Assembly (NCBI RefSeq): GCF_008386395.1
Contig: NZ_CP043761.1
Span: forward strand, 5,146,001-5,210,000
Direction of reading: 5' to 3'
Source of the DNA: Paenibacillus sp. 37
GTDB taxonomy: Bacteria > Bacillota > Bacilli > Paenibacillales > Paenibacillaceae
Length of the DNA stretch: 64,000 bases
Positions 45,096 through 53,370 of the stretch are shown piece after piece. The position numbers were made by a program, and so were the translations under genes. The number at the start of each line of letters is the position of its first letter. The first letter of the stretch is position 1. The notes under the pieces are model-generated. The model was not told the origin of the DNA, did no database searches, and saw only the letters and a program-made list of their open reading frames with translations.

Positions 45096-46238
45096 TTATT
45101 TAATTTTGATGTCCAGTTCATCCTTCTTGGCTTCCTGCAAATCATCATAGACCTTACCTGGTTTACCACTAAGTTTTAATATCATGGACTCCGGATGGTC
45201 CAACAGATTGCTGCTGAAAGAATACATCATTCCATCTTCCGTTCCGCTCCCACCTACCATGGATAACTTGGTCTGCTTCCCGCCTTTAGAGGTAGTTACA
45301 ATCTCGATAGGCTGAACGACCTCACTGATCAACAACTTCGTTTTGTAATCGATCTCTTGATCCGGCTCATAAACAAGCCTGACCCGAGTTACAAGAGGAG
45401 ATAACTCAACTTCGGACAACATGACCTCATAACCTCCAACGGTAAAGGTCCGATTAACGTTGATAATTTCCGTTTTGGGGATAGAGAATTTGGGATCCAG
45501 CGCAAAAGAAAGATTCATTTTTTTGGAAAATTGATATTTCCGTTCCTTTTCCCCATTTTCTGAATTTTCCACCACATCTGGAACAACGGAAGAAAGCTGG
45601 AACTGAAGATTCACTTGCTCAGGCAGCGGTTTATTTCGATTACGCTCAATTGTATTCCTGCCATAAATGGTATGTTTATCATTGGAGAAATGCCCCCCTC
45701 CTATATTTCCGTTATCAAGGACATAACCTGTTCTTGCATCCGTCATCTTGGTATTGACTATCGAATACATCTTTTGCGAAGCATCCGTTCTAGCGGTATA
45801 CAATACCGTTATCCTGTTCTCATCAGCCATAACCGCATTCACGGTAAACTGATATATTCCTGATGTAACCGTCCGATCCACGAGTTGCACATAACCATTA
45901 TTGAGCGTTGAAGTAATCGTGGCACGGTCCATATCCGAAGTTAACAGGTCACGAAAGGGCTCTAGTACTCCCCAATCGGTTACAGGCTCAGTATATGTTG
46001 CCAGTTGTTGCCCGTAGTTTCCAAAGGGGCCTATAAGAAACCAACCTGCAGCCAGGATCGTAACCAGCACTGCCGTGATACATTTGAAACGAACGGTCCT
46101 ACCTGATCGTTTTGTTCTGCCCTTTGCGAGACCACGTTGAATTGCAGCAGTCGTGTCCGCCGGATTCCAGTGCTGCTTCTCTCTTTTCACCTGATATGCA
46201 TCTGCAAGAAGTGCTTTCTCCTCCGGGTTAGTGGTCAT
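45096..46238 (-). CDS. DUF4179 anti-sigma-type membrane protein
   Basis: 380 residues, RBS CAGGAGGG. Short cytoplasmic N-terminus (1-50), one membrane helix (about 52-70, CITAVLVTILAAGWFLIGPF), then a large extracellular beta-rich region with the DUF4179 pattern (DRTVTSGIYQFTVNAVMADENRITVLYTAR). Its start overlaps the sigma-factor stop by 11 bp, the usual coupling of ECF sigma and anti-sigma pairs. Expected to hold the sigma factor inactive at the membrane until an envelope signal arrives. Confidence 0.8.
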   Translation of the reverse strand: MTTNPEEKALLADAYQVKREKQHWNPADTTAAIQRGLAKGRTKRSGRTVRFKCITAVLVTILAAGWFLIGPFGNYGQQLATYTEPVTDWGVLEPFRDLLTSDMDRATITSTLNNGYVQLVDRTVTSGIYQFTVNAVMADENRITVLYTARTDASQKMYSIVNTKMTDARTGYVLDNGNIGGGHFSNDKHTIYGRNTIERNRNKPLPEQVNLQFQLSSVVPDVVENSENGEKERKYQFSKKMNLSFALDPKFSIPKTEIINVNRTFTVGGYEVMLSEVELSPLVTRVRLVYEPDQEIDYKTKLLISEVVQPIEIVTTSKGGKQTKLSMVGGSGTEDGMMYSFSSNLLDHPESMILKLSGKPGKVYDDLQEAKKDELDIKIK

Positions 46239-46776
46239 GCCAATCCCTCCTGTTCTTCATCAACTTGCGCAACTGTTGGAGTCCCTTGTGCTGCCAGGTC
46301 TTGATCGTACCTTCCGGTTTGCCAAGGATCGAGGCAATATCCGTCAATGTCATGTCGTTATAATATTTCAGCAATAATACATGGCGATATTTTGGTTTCA
46401 CCTTTTGCAAAAGAGATTCCATCGCAATTCGATTATCATCAACGCTAATCATCCAAGACGCCGGAATGCTGTCCTCCAGATTCTCCGCTGCCAGAGGTGT
46501 CGCCCGCTTGCGACGTCTCTGTTCATCGATGCAGACATAGATTAGAATCCGAATGATCCACGACTTGAACGCCTTCTCATTAATCAGCGTACGACGTTTA
46601 ATCCAAGCCTGGCATGTCATCTCCTGCACAGCTTCCAGCGCATCTTGCCGGTTACGCAGGTAGCTATAGGCAATAGAAATGAGCGTATCTTGATGTTCCT
46701 TAATAGATTGCACAAATGCCGTCTCGTCTTCGGTCTGCACATAGATCCTCTGGTTCATCTCTGCTTTTGTTTCCAC
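46228..46776 (-). CDS. ECF-type RNA polymerase sigma factor
   Basis: 182 residues from the GTG at 46776, chosen because AAGGAGGG lies just upstream; the longer open frame would start inside the preceding terminator. Region 2: FVQSIKEHQDTLISIAYSYLRNRQDALEAVQEMTCQAWIKRRTL with LIYVCIDEQRRRKR. Region 4: PKYRHVLLLKYYNDMTLTDIASILGKPEGTIKTWQHKGLQQLRKLM. Overlaps its anti-sigma partner. Confidence 0.9.
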   Translation of the reverse strand: METKAEMNQRIYVQTEDETAFVQSIKEHQDTLISIAYSYLRNRQDALEAVQEMTCQAWIKRRTLINEKAFKSWIIRILIYVCIDEQRRRKRATPLAAENLEDSIPASWMISVDDNRIAMESLLQKVKPKYRHVLLLKYYNDMTLTDIASILGKPEGTIKTWQHKGLQQLRKLMKNRRDWHDH

Positions 46777-46845
46777 CCCGCATCCCTCCTTCTCTCTCTT
46801 TCTGTGGTATAAGACGGGTGAGTGAAGCAAACGGTTTTTATTCAT

Positions 46846-46880
46846 CAAAAAAAGCTCCGCCATCATCATGAGGGAGCTTG
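46846..46880 (-). terminator. terminator of the immunity-like operon
   Basis: AAGCTCCC/GGAGCTT stem with a long T-run on the minus strand, downstream of the 46950-49580 gene run and ahead of the sigma gene. Confidence 0.8.
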
Positions 46881-46949
46881 ATTACATAGCACTTCGGCCG
46901 CCGGTATACTGAATTACGCACAAGCATGAACAATTCAAGATCAACTAAC

Positions 46950-47351
46950 TTACAGGTTACCGGTGACTTCGATCCCGTCGGCCAATTGCAGATGGTTTCT
47001 CACCCAAGCTGTGAACTGATTCAAAAAATTCCGTAATTCAGGCTCTGCAACCACCTGTTGATCCAACTCTGATAAAATCTCTACCCATACATCCTTCGTA
47101 ATGGGATTGTCCCAGCAGGGATCAAGTGCCTTCATCTCTTCTCCAGTTCGCGGGTCAATTAAGGGAAATGTGCGATCCAATGCAGGACGAATGTAATCAA
47201 AGTCTTCATTATATATAAACAGCATGTCTTCTATCACTACTTCAACCGATTCTTGTATGTATAAAGGGGATAAAACAAAACCCACATTCCGCTGTGGACC
47301 TTGATACTGATACACGAGTGCAGGAATCGTTCTCTTTAATTTTTTAGCCAT
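46950..47351 (-). CDS. hypothetical protein
   Basis: 133 residues from the ATG at 47351 (AGGAGGAG upstream); the longer frame would include this RBS. Soluble, acidic; no family recognised. Last of a run of five co-oriented genes with gaps of about 12-36 bp that includes a SUKH protein. Confidence 0.6.
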   Translation of the reverse strand: MAKKLKRTIPALVYQYQGPQRNVGFVLSPLYIQESVEVVIEDMLFIYNEDFDYIRPALDRTFPLIDPRTGEEMKALDPCWDNPITKDVWVEILSELDQQVVAEPELRNFLNQFTAWVRNHLQLADGIEVTGNL

Positions 47352-47387
47352 ATATGCTCCTCCTGTTTCAGGCAAATCTTCTACCGA

Positions 47388-47714
47388 TCAGAGTTCAAAC
47401 CAGATTAATCCACCATCTACCTGCCTGCTTTCTTGCTCCATCTGCTGCATCCAGCTCCGACCCTCTTCACCCCAGATATGAAATAAACAGTAGATATACG
47501 ACTCCCCATCCATAATCTCTTCTAACCCGGAAGCCTCTTCTATCCACACTTCAAGGGCTCTAGGCCAGGAAGAATCTTCACGTTTCAGTACAAAACCGTT
47601 GGCTTGGTGTTCTAAGCTGTACATGTTGGTAAACGTTAATGCACTTGCCAGACGCTTCACAACTTCAGGTAAAATCGCAGGCTCCGTTGCTCTAATCCCA
47701 TATTCCCAACCCAA
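47388..47714 (-). CDS. hypothetical protein, small immunity-like
   Basis: 108 residues from the TTG at 47714 (AAAGGAGG upstream); the longer frame overlaps the upstream SUKH gene heavily. Sequence is acidic and Trp/Glu-rich (WEYGIRATEPAILPEVVKRLASALTF...YIYCLFHIWGEEGRSWMQQMEQESRQ). No family recognised. Begins 13 bp after the SUKH stop codon. Confidence 0.6.
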   Translation of the reverse strand: MGWEYGIRATEPAILPEVVKRLASALTFTNMYSLEHQANGFVLKREDSSWPRALEVWIEEASGLEEIMDGESYIYCLFHIWGEEGRSWMQQMEQESRQVDGGLIWFEL

Positions 47715-47727
47715 TGTACAACCTCCT

Positions 47728-48375
47728 TTAGACTTCGTTCGCTCCAGATTGTTGCTTTTGTTCATGCATTTGATGGATCGAACGATCCAACCACAACTCA
47801 TACCAGTCCAGGAAATGTAGTCGATTCGAATTGCCCCAATACTGATCAGGATAAATTCCATTACGGTTAGCCCGGTCATCAACCCAGACCTCTCCGTAGG
47901 AGGCTCCCTTAACAATCAGATTCAAGGATATGCCACAGCCAAAATCACTGATGCGCAACATGCCTGCTGACCACTTTGGATCAAAATATTCATGTTCCAG
48001 CGCTTCCCATTCCTCTTCTTCCTTGCTGTCATCGAACCAGTCATAGTTCCAGTTCCATGCTTCCGTGAATTGGAAAGGGTCCGAGACCGCGTTCAGCTCA
48101 TCTTCATAACCAAGCACAGCGTATACGCCATCATCCGGATTTTCCAGACCATAATAAGGTCCTGCACCACCTGTTCCCATATGAAGAAGCCATATCTTAT
48201 AATCCTCCGGCAACTCAATTCGCCATTTCTGTTCAAATTGCGCAATATCCTTCTGCGTCCACACAGACGCCATTTCATATTCATGGTTCTCTGCGCCAAA
48301 CAGGTCCAGATCCGGGTCCAGGCTTCGTAGAGTGATCAACTTTTCACGCATACGCTCCAATTGCATCTTGTACAT
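47728..48375 (-). CDS. SMI1/KNR4 (SUKH-1) family protein
   Basis: 215 residues from the ATG at 48375 (AAGGGAGATGGGG upstream). SUKH core: WTQKDIAQFEQKWRIELPEDYKIWLLHMGTGGAGPYYGLEN, then LRISDFGCGISLNLIVKGASYGEVWVDDRANRNGIYP and LDWYELWLDRSI. Typical members are immunity proteins or cell-wall regulators. Genes on both sides are short, acidic proteins without toxins. Confidence 0.87.
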   Translation of the reverse strand: MYKMQLERMREKLITLRSLDPDLDLFGAENHEYEMASVWTQKDIAQFEQKWRIELPEDYKIWLLHMGTGGAGPYYGLENPDDGVYAVLGYEDELNAVSDPFQFTEAWNWNYDWFDDSKEEEEWEALEHEYFDPKWSAGMLRISDFGCGISLNLIVKGASYGEVWVDDRANRNGIYPDQYWGNSNRLHFLDWYELWLDRSIHQMHEQKQQSGANEV

Positions 48376-48403
48376 GGCTTCCCCATCTCCCTTAGCTACT
48401 CTA

Positions 48404-49084
48404 TTACGTTTGTTCCACGGCGTACCCGCGTTGCTGTAACTCATCCAGTACTACTGCCACATCTCGCTCAGGACACAACTGCTTAATCAGGCTGGCGGTC
48501 ACCGGTTTTTCTTCATATACTTCAGCTACGGCTTCCAACGGCAGATCCGGCAAGTCATAGTACCCTTTGGCCCAATCAACGTAATCTACCGGGTTCTTCT
48601 CCAAATATCCCAGCAAAAATTCTGCACCACCTCTGGCGTCCGCTTCACCTTCCTCGGCCATCGCCATCTGAATCCAGTTACCAACCTTCCATGACAAGTC
48701 GTTCCCTTCCTGCCATAGGCAAAAGGTCACATTCTCCAGATCCAATGCCTCCTCATGATCCCGCAGAACAGCCATCAATGTCTTCGGCACTTCATCGTAC
48801 ATGCCTGGGTAGATCTCTCCATCCTCACGAGCATGCGGACTTAAAGGTGACTCATGATCGAATCCCTTGATCAACGTGCCTGAATTCGTAAATAATACAT
48901 GCAGATGATCACCTGCGCCGTTATCGATGCTTCCCCATGGCACACCTGGCTGAAGTTCAGCTTCATAATGATGAACGCGTAGCCATTCTTCCTCCGAAAA
49001 GATAATATCCAAAGCAGCGAGTATTCTCATTTGTTTACGCAGGGCATCTGCATTCATCATCGTTATCTCGTTCCATTCCTGCAT
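48404..49084 (-). CDS. hypothetical protein
   Basis: 226 residues, RBS CAGGAGGG. Acidic; contains HLHVLFTNSGTLIKGFDHESPLSPHAREDGEIYPGMYDEVPKTLMAVL and VTFCLWQEGNDLSWKVGNW. I do not recognise the family with certainty; similar acidic proteins accompany SUKH genes in other Bacillales. Precedes the SUKH gene by 28 bp. Confidence 0.65.
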   Translation of the reverse strand: MQEWNEITMMNADALRKQMRILAALDIIFSEEEWLRVHHYEAELQPGVPWGSIDNGAGDHLHVLFTNSGTLIKGFDHESPLSPHAREDGEIYPGMYDEVPKTLMAVLRDHEEALDLENVTFCLWQEGNDLSWKVGNWIQMAMAEEGEADARGGAEFLLGYLEKNPVDYVDWAKGYYDLPDLPLEAVAEVYEEKPVTASLIKQLCPERDVAVVLDELQQRGYAVEQT

Positions 49085-49112
49085 ATGAATCCCTCCTGTT
49101 TGTATCTGTACA

Positions 49113-49580
49113 CTATATCCGGATTAATTCATCCAGCGTGTTATTTCCCTGAATACTTGGTGTCATGACAAGGGTGATCCGACTGGCTTCTCTGGAGACG
49201 ATACATGCATAATTTCCAGGTTTTAACTGAAACAGAACCCCTTCACACGTCTCATCCGGCTCTAATTCACCGCCAGTGACATCATCCGCCGCCCCCAGAT
49301 AGACGTGCCCAGACGGAACTTGCAGATGATACACCTTTTCCCGTTCCGCTCCGTGATCTGGATCTGAATCCTCCTCTACATCCTCCAGGCTCCATTCCAC
49401 CTCATACACTCCATCTGCACCCAGATTCAGGAACAGACAATGACCTGCATTCACCTCAGCCAGCTCATCCACTGGAATGGACCACCAGTCCGAAGTATCC
49501 TCAGCACGATGTTTTAACGCTGCTAGATCATACAGGCACAATGTTGCCGTATCTGTAACCATTTGAAATGTTCCTCTCAT
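49113..49580 (-). CDS. hypothetical beta-rich protein
   Basis: 155 residues from the ATG at 49580 (AAGGGAC eight bases upstream; a GTG two codons earlier is also possible). Opening FQMVTDTATLCLYDLAALKHRAEDTSDWWSIPVDELAEVNAGHCLFLNLG suggests a compact beta-sandwich. No family named. First gene of the immunity-like run. Confidence 0.6.
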   Translation of the reverse strand: MRGTFQMVTDTATLCLYDLAALKHRAEDTSDWWSIPVDELAEVNAGHCLFLNLGADGVYEVEWSLEDVEEDSDPDHGAEREKVYHLQVPSGHVYLGAADDVTGGELEPDETCEGVLFQLKPGNYACIVSREASRITLVMTPSIQGNNTLDELIRI

Positions 49581-49768
49581 ATTCACCCGTCCCTTCTGTC
49601 TGATCCAGGTCTGACCTCAGAAATATATTCCATCATTATATCAAGCCTGATACACGTGTAAAAGGAACCCATGGACCATCTCTGCTTGCGCAACTCTTCA
49701 TTTCTTGCTCCAAATGGTCGATATAAGCATAACTGACTTTTTTTGAACCTGATGGAGGAAGCCAAGCC

Positions 49769-50146
49769 ATGTCAATGAACAATAGAAAAGAACCCTTTCG
49801 CTACACATTGAAGGAACCAATCCACTTTGAGATCTATATTCTCAGCATCAACGGGGTTAACGCACCCGCCAAACCCATTCAGGCCGAACTCTGCGATATC
49901 AGTCGATCCGGCTGTCAGCTGTCATTTCCGCTGTCCCTTCCTGTAGAGAATAACGATATTCGGATTGGAATGAATATGCTGCTCTTTGAAGACCCTCTAT
50001 ATATGGAAGGCACTCTCCGCTGGGGTCAAGAAAAAAACACCTCATGGCATTATGGTGTTCAACTCGAAATGCAGGATGGGAACCAGGACCGTCTCTCTAG
50101 AGAGATGCGAATGCTTGCAGGACAAGGCAAAATTATTGTGAAATAG
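49769..50146 (+). CDS. PilZ-domain protein, c-di-GMP receptor
   Basis: 125 residues, RBS GGAGGAAG. PilZ signature: RKEPFR near the N-terminus (RRxxxR with Lys at position 2) and DISRSG (D/NxSxxG) in the barrel, then WHYGVQLEM. A stand-alone PilZ adaptor that should bind c-di-GMP and act on an unknown partner. The PAS-GGDEF enzyme 28 kb away is a possible source of the signal. Confidence 0.8.
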   Translation: MSMNNRKEPFRYTLKEPIHFEIYILSINGVNAPAKPIQAELCDISRSGCQLSFPLSLPVENNDIRIGMNMLLFEDPLYMEGTLRWGQEKNTSWHYGVQLEMQDGNQDRLSREMRMLAGQGKIIVK

Positions 50147-50170
50147 TTAGATGCCATATAGACTGATAAC

Positions 50171-50214
50171 AAAAAAACAAAACAAAAAAAAACAGCCCAA
50201 TCAAATTGGACTGT
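50171..50214 (-). terminator. terminator of the nucleobase permease gene
   Basis: ACAGTCCAAT/ATTGGGCTGT stem followed by a very long T-run on the minus strand. Confidence 0.88.
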
Positions 50215-50230
50215 CGCAAGATGAAACTCT

Positions 50231-51574
50231 TTATGCCGCTTTACTTACTGTCGCTGGTTGTTCCATTTTGGACCAGTTCACGGTTTTTTCAAGAACCAGT
50301 GAGACCAATACCCCAATGACGAGACCATTACTTATGATCGGGATGAGGTACATGGGCAAGGTTTGAAAGGCCTCAGCAGGAATATTCATGACTGCAACTC
50401 CCGTGAGGACCGGCAACGCTACACGATAGATCGTTTTAGAATTAAACGTTGTACCTTCAAGCGTTCTTAGTGCCGTGCCGAACATCTGAAGATAAGCCAC
50501 GAACAAAACCGCACTGCCGACGCTTGGTGGTATTTGTGCAAAAAATGCTGTCACTGAAGGTGTAAGACCTATCATACATAACATCCCCGCTCCAATTATC
50601 AAGGCAGCACGACGCAGAATGCGAGTACTCTCCAAGAATCCGATCGATGATGCAAATAAACCAAAGGGCAGCACACCTACACAGGCTGACAACATCGTGA
50701 ACAGACCCGTTAGCGCATAGGAATGCCTATACTGACGGCTTGTTGTTTCTGTCCGGTATAGTTTCTCAACTGTGCTTAATGTGGTGATCGAATTCGTCAT
50801 GTTCACCAACCCCACGAAAAATGCAGTAATGACAATACCCGGTTCCCATCTGGGTGCTCCCCACGGAAACAGTTCGAGACCTGCCGGGGCCTGATTCGGC
50901 TGTCCGCTATGCTGTCCAGGAAACAATAGACTATAAGCGATCCAACCTGCCACAATCCCAATCAGGATCGCGTAGTTCCCCAGTTTCCCCCTACCCTTTA
51001 ATTGAATCCATGCCACCAAAAACGCAATGACAACGGACAATGCGGCAACAGGCAGATCGAAACGACCAAACTCCGTATATCCAATCATACCTTTGAAAAA
51101 ATTCATGGTTAATTGAATCGTCATTAGAAACAACATGGCACTCTTCACCATAGGTGTGAACAGCTTTTGCAGCACTTGCGCTGCTCCCAGCCAACCCAGA
51201 ATCACCATCGTTAGTCCCGCTAACAGAAAACCTGCAGCCAGTCCACCGCCAATACGCTCCAGACTCATACCTGCCGATGAAGCAGATACCGTCAAACTTA
51301 GCGTCAATCCCCACCATAACCCTGACGGACCATCCATAATCGCATATCGATGACCAAATACGGCTTGAAGAATACACACTGCTCCGGTAAGGATAAATGC
51401 GTGCTGCATGGAGGCAGCGATGGCATCCGGAGACAGATGAAAATTATGTCCAATGGATAGCGGAACAACAACGGTATTGGTAAACAGGAAGAAAAACCAC
51501 TGTATACCTGCCAAAATCAGTGAAGATACGTCCTTCATATTCTTTTGTAAAAAATGCTCTTGATGTCTGTTCAT
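50231..51574 (-). CDS. NCS2-family xanthine/uracil permease (YwdJ-like)
   Basis: 447 residues from the ATG at 51574 (AAAGGA upstream). About 12-14 hydrophobic helices. NCS2 marks include LILAGIQWFFFLFTNTVVVPLSIG, IMDGPSGLWWGL, and GLVNMTNSITTLSTVEKLYRTET in the helix-8 region with substrate-contacting residues. Proton-coupled uptake of a purine or pyrimidine base. Co-oriented with the ankyrin gene 50 bp upstream, probably one transcript. Confidence 0.85.
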   Translation of the reverse strand: MNRHQEHFLQKNMKDVSSLILAGIQWFFFLFTNTVVVPLSIGHNFHLSPDAIAASMQHAFILTGAVCILQAVFGHRYAIMDGPSGLWWGLTLSLTVSASSAGMSLERIGGGLAAGFLLAGLTMVILGWLGAAQVLQKLFTPMVKSAMLFLMTIQLTMNFFKGMIGYTEFGRFDLPVAALSVVIAFLVAWIQLKGRGKLGNYAILIGIVAGWIAYSLLFPGQHSGQPNQAPAGLELFPWGAPRWEPGIVITAFFVGLVNMTNSITTLSTVEKLYRTETTSRQYRHSYALTGLFTMLSACVGVLPFGLFASSIGFLESTRILRRAALIIGAGMLCMIGLTPSVTAFFAQIPPSVGSAVLFVAYLQMFGTALRTLEGTTFNSKTIYRVALPVLTGVAVMNIPAEAFQTLPMYLIPIISNGLVIGVLVSLVLEKTVNWSKMEQPATVSKAA

Positions 51575-51624
51575 TCGTTCGGAATATCCTTTCACTGTTC
51601 TGTATTATAAATGTATAAGTCTCT

Positions 51625-52212
51625 TCAGACTTGGGTTAATAGTCGTTCCATCTCGGCATACCGATGCCGGCTCGCATGTGCAAGCGGTGTAATCCCGTCC
51701 CGATCCGCAATCTTTGGATCTGCACCATATTGCAAAAGCAAGGCAACGATCTGCTGGTGACGCGGCCCGCCATCTCCCAAAATGACCGCTTCCAGCAAGG
51801 CTGTCCACCCCAGGTTGTTGATATGGTTCACATCCACATCACTGCGTGTCAGCAGAAGCTCCACAATGTCCACATGGCCCCGATCTGCTGCTGGGATAAG
51901 AGCTGTACCGCCAAAACGATTCGTTAACCTCGTATCTGCACCTGCTGTAATCGCCAATTCGACCATGTCATACATACCTTCAGCACTCGCATATAACAGC
52001 AGGTTGTCCAATCGTGCATCCCGAAGATTAATGTCGGCTCCGGCATCCACTAACATCCTTGCCGTGTCTATCTTGTTACCGTGCACCGCTGCCAGCAGAG
52101 GTGTCCTCCCCAATGCATCCCGTTCATTCAACCGGCTTCCCTGTTGTGTGATAAATCGAATGACCTCATCGGTATGTCCCGCTTGCGCAGCATCATGTAT
52201 TGTTCTAACCAC
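51625..52212 (-). CDS. ankyrin-repeat protein
   Basis: 195 residues from a GTG start (GGAGG nine bases upstream). Five to six ankyrin repeats, e.g. LGRTPLLAAVHGNKIDTARMLVDAGADINLRDA and GGTALIPAADRGHVDIVELLLTRSDVDVNH. No signal peptide. A protein-interaction module of unknown partner; divergent from the LysR gene. Confidence 0.9.
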   Translation of the reverse strand: MVRTIHDAAQAGHTDEVIRFITQQGSRLNERDALGRTPLLAAVHGNKIDTARMLVDAGADINLRDARLDNLLLYASAEGMYDMVELAITAGADTRLTNRFGGTALIPAADRGHVDIVELLLTRSDVDVNHINNLGWTALLEAVILGDGGPRHQQIVALLLQYGADPKIADRDGITPLAHASRHRYAEMERLLTQV

Positions 52213-52396
52213 GTTGTTTTATCCTCCAATTCAAGGTCTTTCTCATGCAATAATATTCATATAGAAACCAAACTCTGTTAGTCAGGTATGCAAATCTAAT
52301 GTATGGTAACATAAGATCGTAGTATATTAAAAATACATGTTTTGTTGGCTTTCCATACGAATTACATATACATTGCAGGCGAAGGAGAACAACCAC

Positions 52397-53299
52397 TTGG
52401 ATATCAAACAATGTCGCTATTTCATTGCCATTGCTGAGGAGAAACAGATTACAGCAGCTGCCCGAAGACTTCACATGGCTCAGCCACCCTTAAGCCAGCA
52501 GCTTAAGTTAATGGAAGAAGAGCTTGGTGTGATTCTATTTGAACGCAAAGGACGTATGATGGAGCTAACGCAGGCGGGTCGCAGCTTCTATGATTATGCG
52601 GTTACCTTGACCAAATATATGGAGGAAGCTGTAATGGAGATGCAAAGTTTCCGTCACGGCATACGGGGCAAACTCACCATCGGCATCAATACCATATCGG
52701 ATCGCCTGATCCCGCAAGCACTGCAACAGTTTCGCACCACCCATCCACAGGTTACCTATAAAATTCAGCAAAATGAGTCTGCACAATTATGTCGCCTGCT
52801 GGAAGATGGCAAAGTTGAACTCGCCTGTGTACGCATGCCCGTCCAGACAGAACGCTATGAGGTGCTGCACCTGCCACAGGAGCGACTCTTCTATATTTCT
52901 TCAACACCGCTGGATAGTCCGACAGAGATGGGACCAAGAGCGGAGGTGGGGACTTATTTTGAGCAGCTTACAGGTATCCCTCTACTGCTTCCAAGCACAG
53001 AAGGACTCGGTATGTTCGAGCTAATTTTGGACAAGTTCCGGGAGCATCAGGTTATCCCCTCTATCATGGGTGAGTGCTCAGACATTAATATGTTGCTGGA
53101 ACTGGTCCGACTCGGCTTCGCCAGTTCCATCGTGCCTCACACGGTACTACAGCTATATCATGAGCACCCATTCCACGTATATCGCATCCATGATCAGCAT
53201 TCCACGGTTGGCTCGGCGCTGGTCTGGTTGCAGAACCGTTATTTGTCCAAGCCTGCACAGCACTTTGTACAACTGGTGCAGGGTATGCTTCCCGTGTAA
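52397..53299 (+). CDS. LysR-family transcriptional regulator
   Basis: 300 residues from the TTG at 52397 (AAGGAG ten bases upstream), which gives the standard LysR N-terminus: DIKQCRYFIAIAEEKQITAAARRLHMAQPPLSQQLKLMEEELGVILFERKGR. The co-inducer domain (about 90-295) includes GKLTIGINTISD. By position it may regulate the divergent ankyrin/permease genes. Confidence 0.9.
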   Translation: MDIKQCRYFIAIAEEKQITAAARRLHMAQPPLSQQLKLMEEELGVILFERKGRMMELTQAGRSFYDYAVTLTKYMEEAVMEMQSFRHGIRGKLTIGINTISDRLIPQALQQFRTTHPQVTYKIQQNESAQLCRLLEDGKVELACVRMPVQTERYEVLHLPQERLFYISSTPLDSPTEMGPRAEVGTYFEQLTGIPLLLPSTEGLGMFELILDKFREHQVIPSIMGECSDINMLLELVRLGFASSIVPHTVLQLYHEHPFHVYRIHDQHSTVGSALVWLQNRYLSKPAQHFVQLVQGMLPV

Positions 53300-53312
53300 A
53301 AGGCTATAAGCA

Positions 53313-53362
53313 AAAAAACAGCAGCTTTACCGGATTACATTCCGGTGAAGCTGCTGTTTCAT
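53313..53362. terminator. bidirectional terminator between lysR and bglP
   Basis: Long stem AAACAGCAGCTTTACCGGA / TTCCGGTGAAGCTGCTGTTT flanked by A-run and T-run. Confidence 0.92.
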
Positions 53363-53370
53363 TTCTATGG

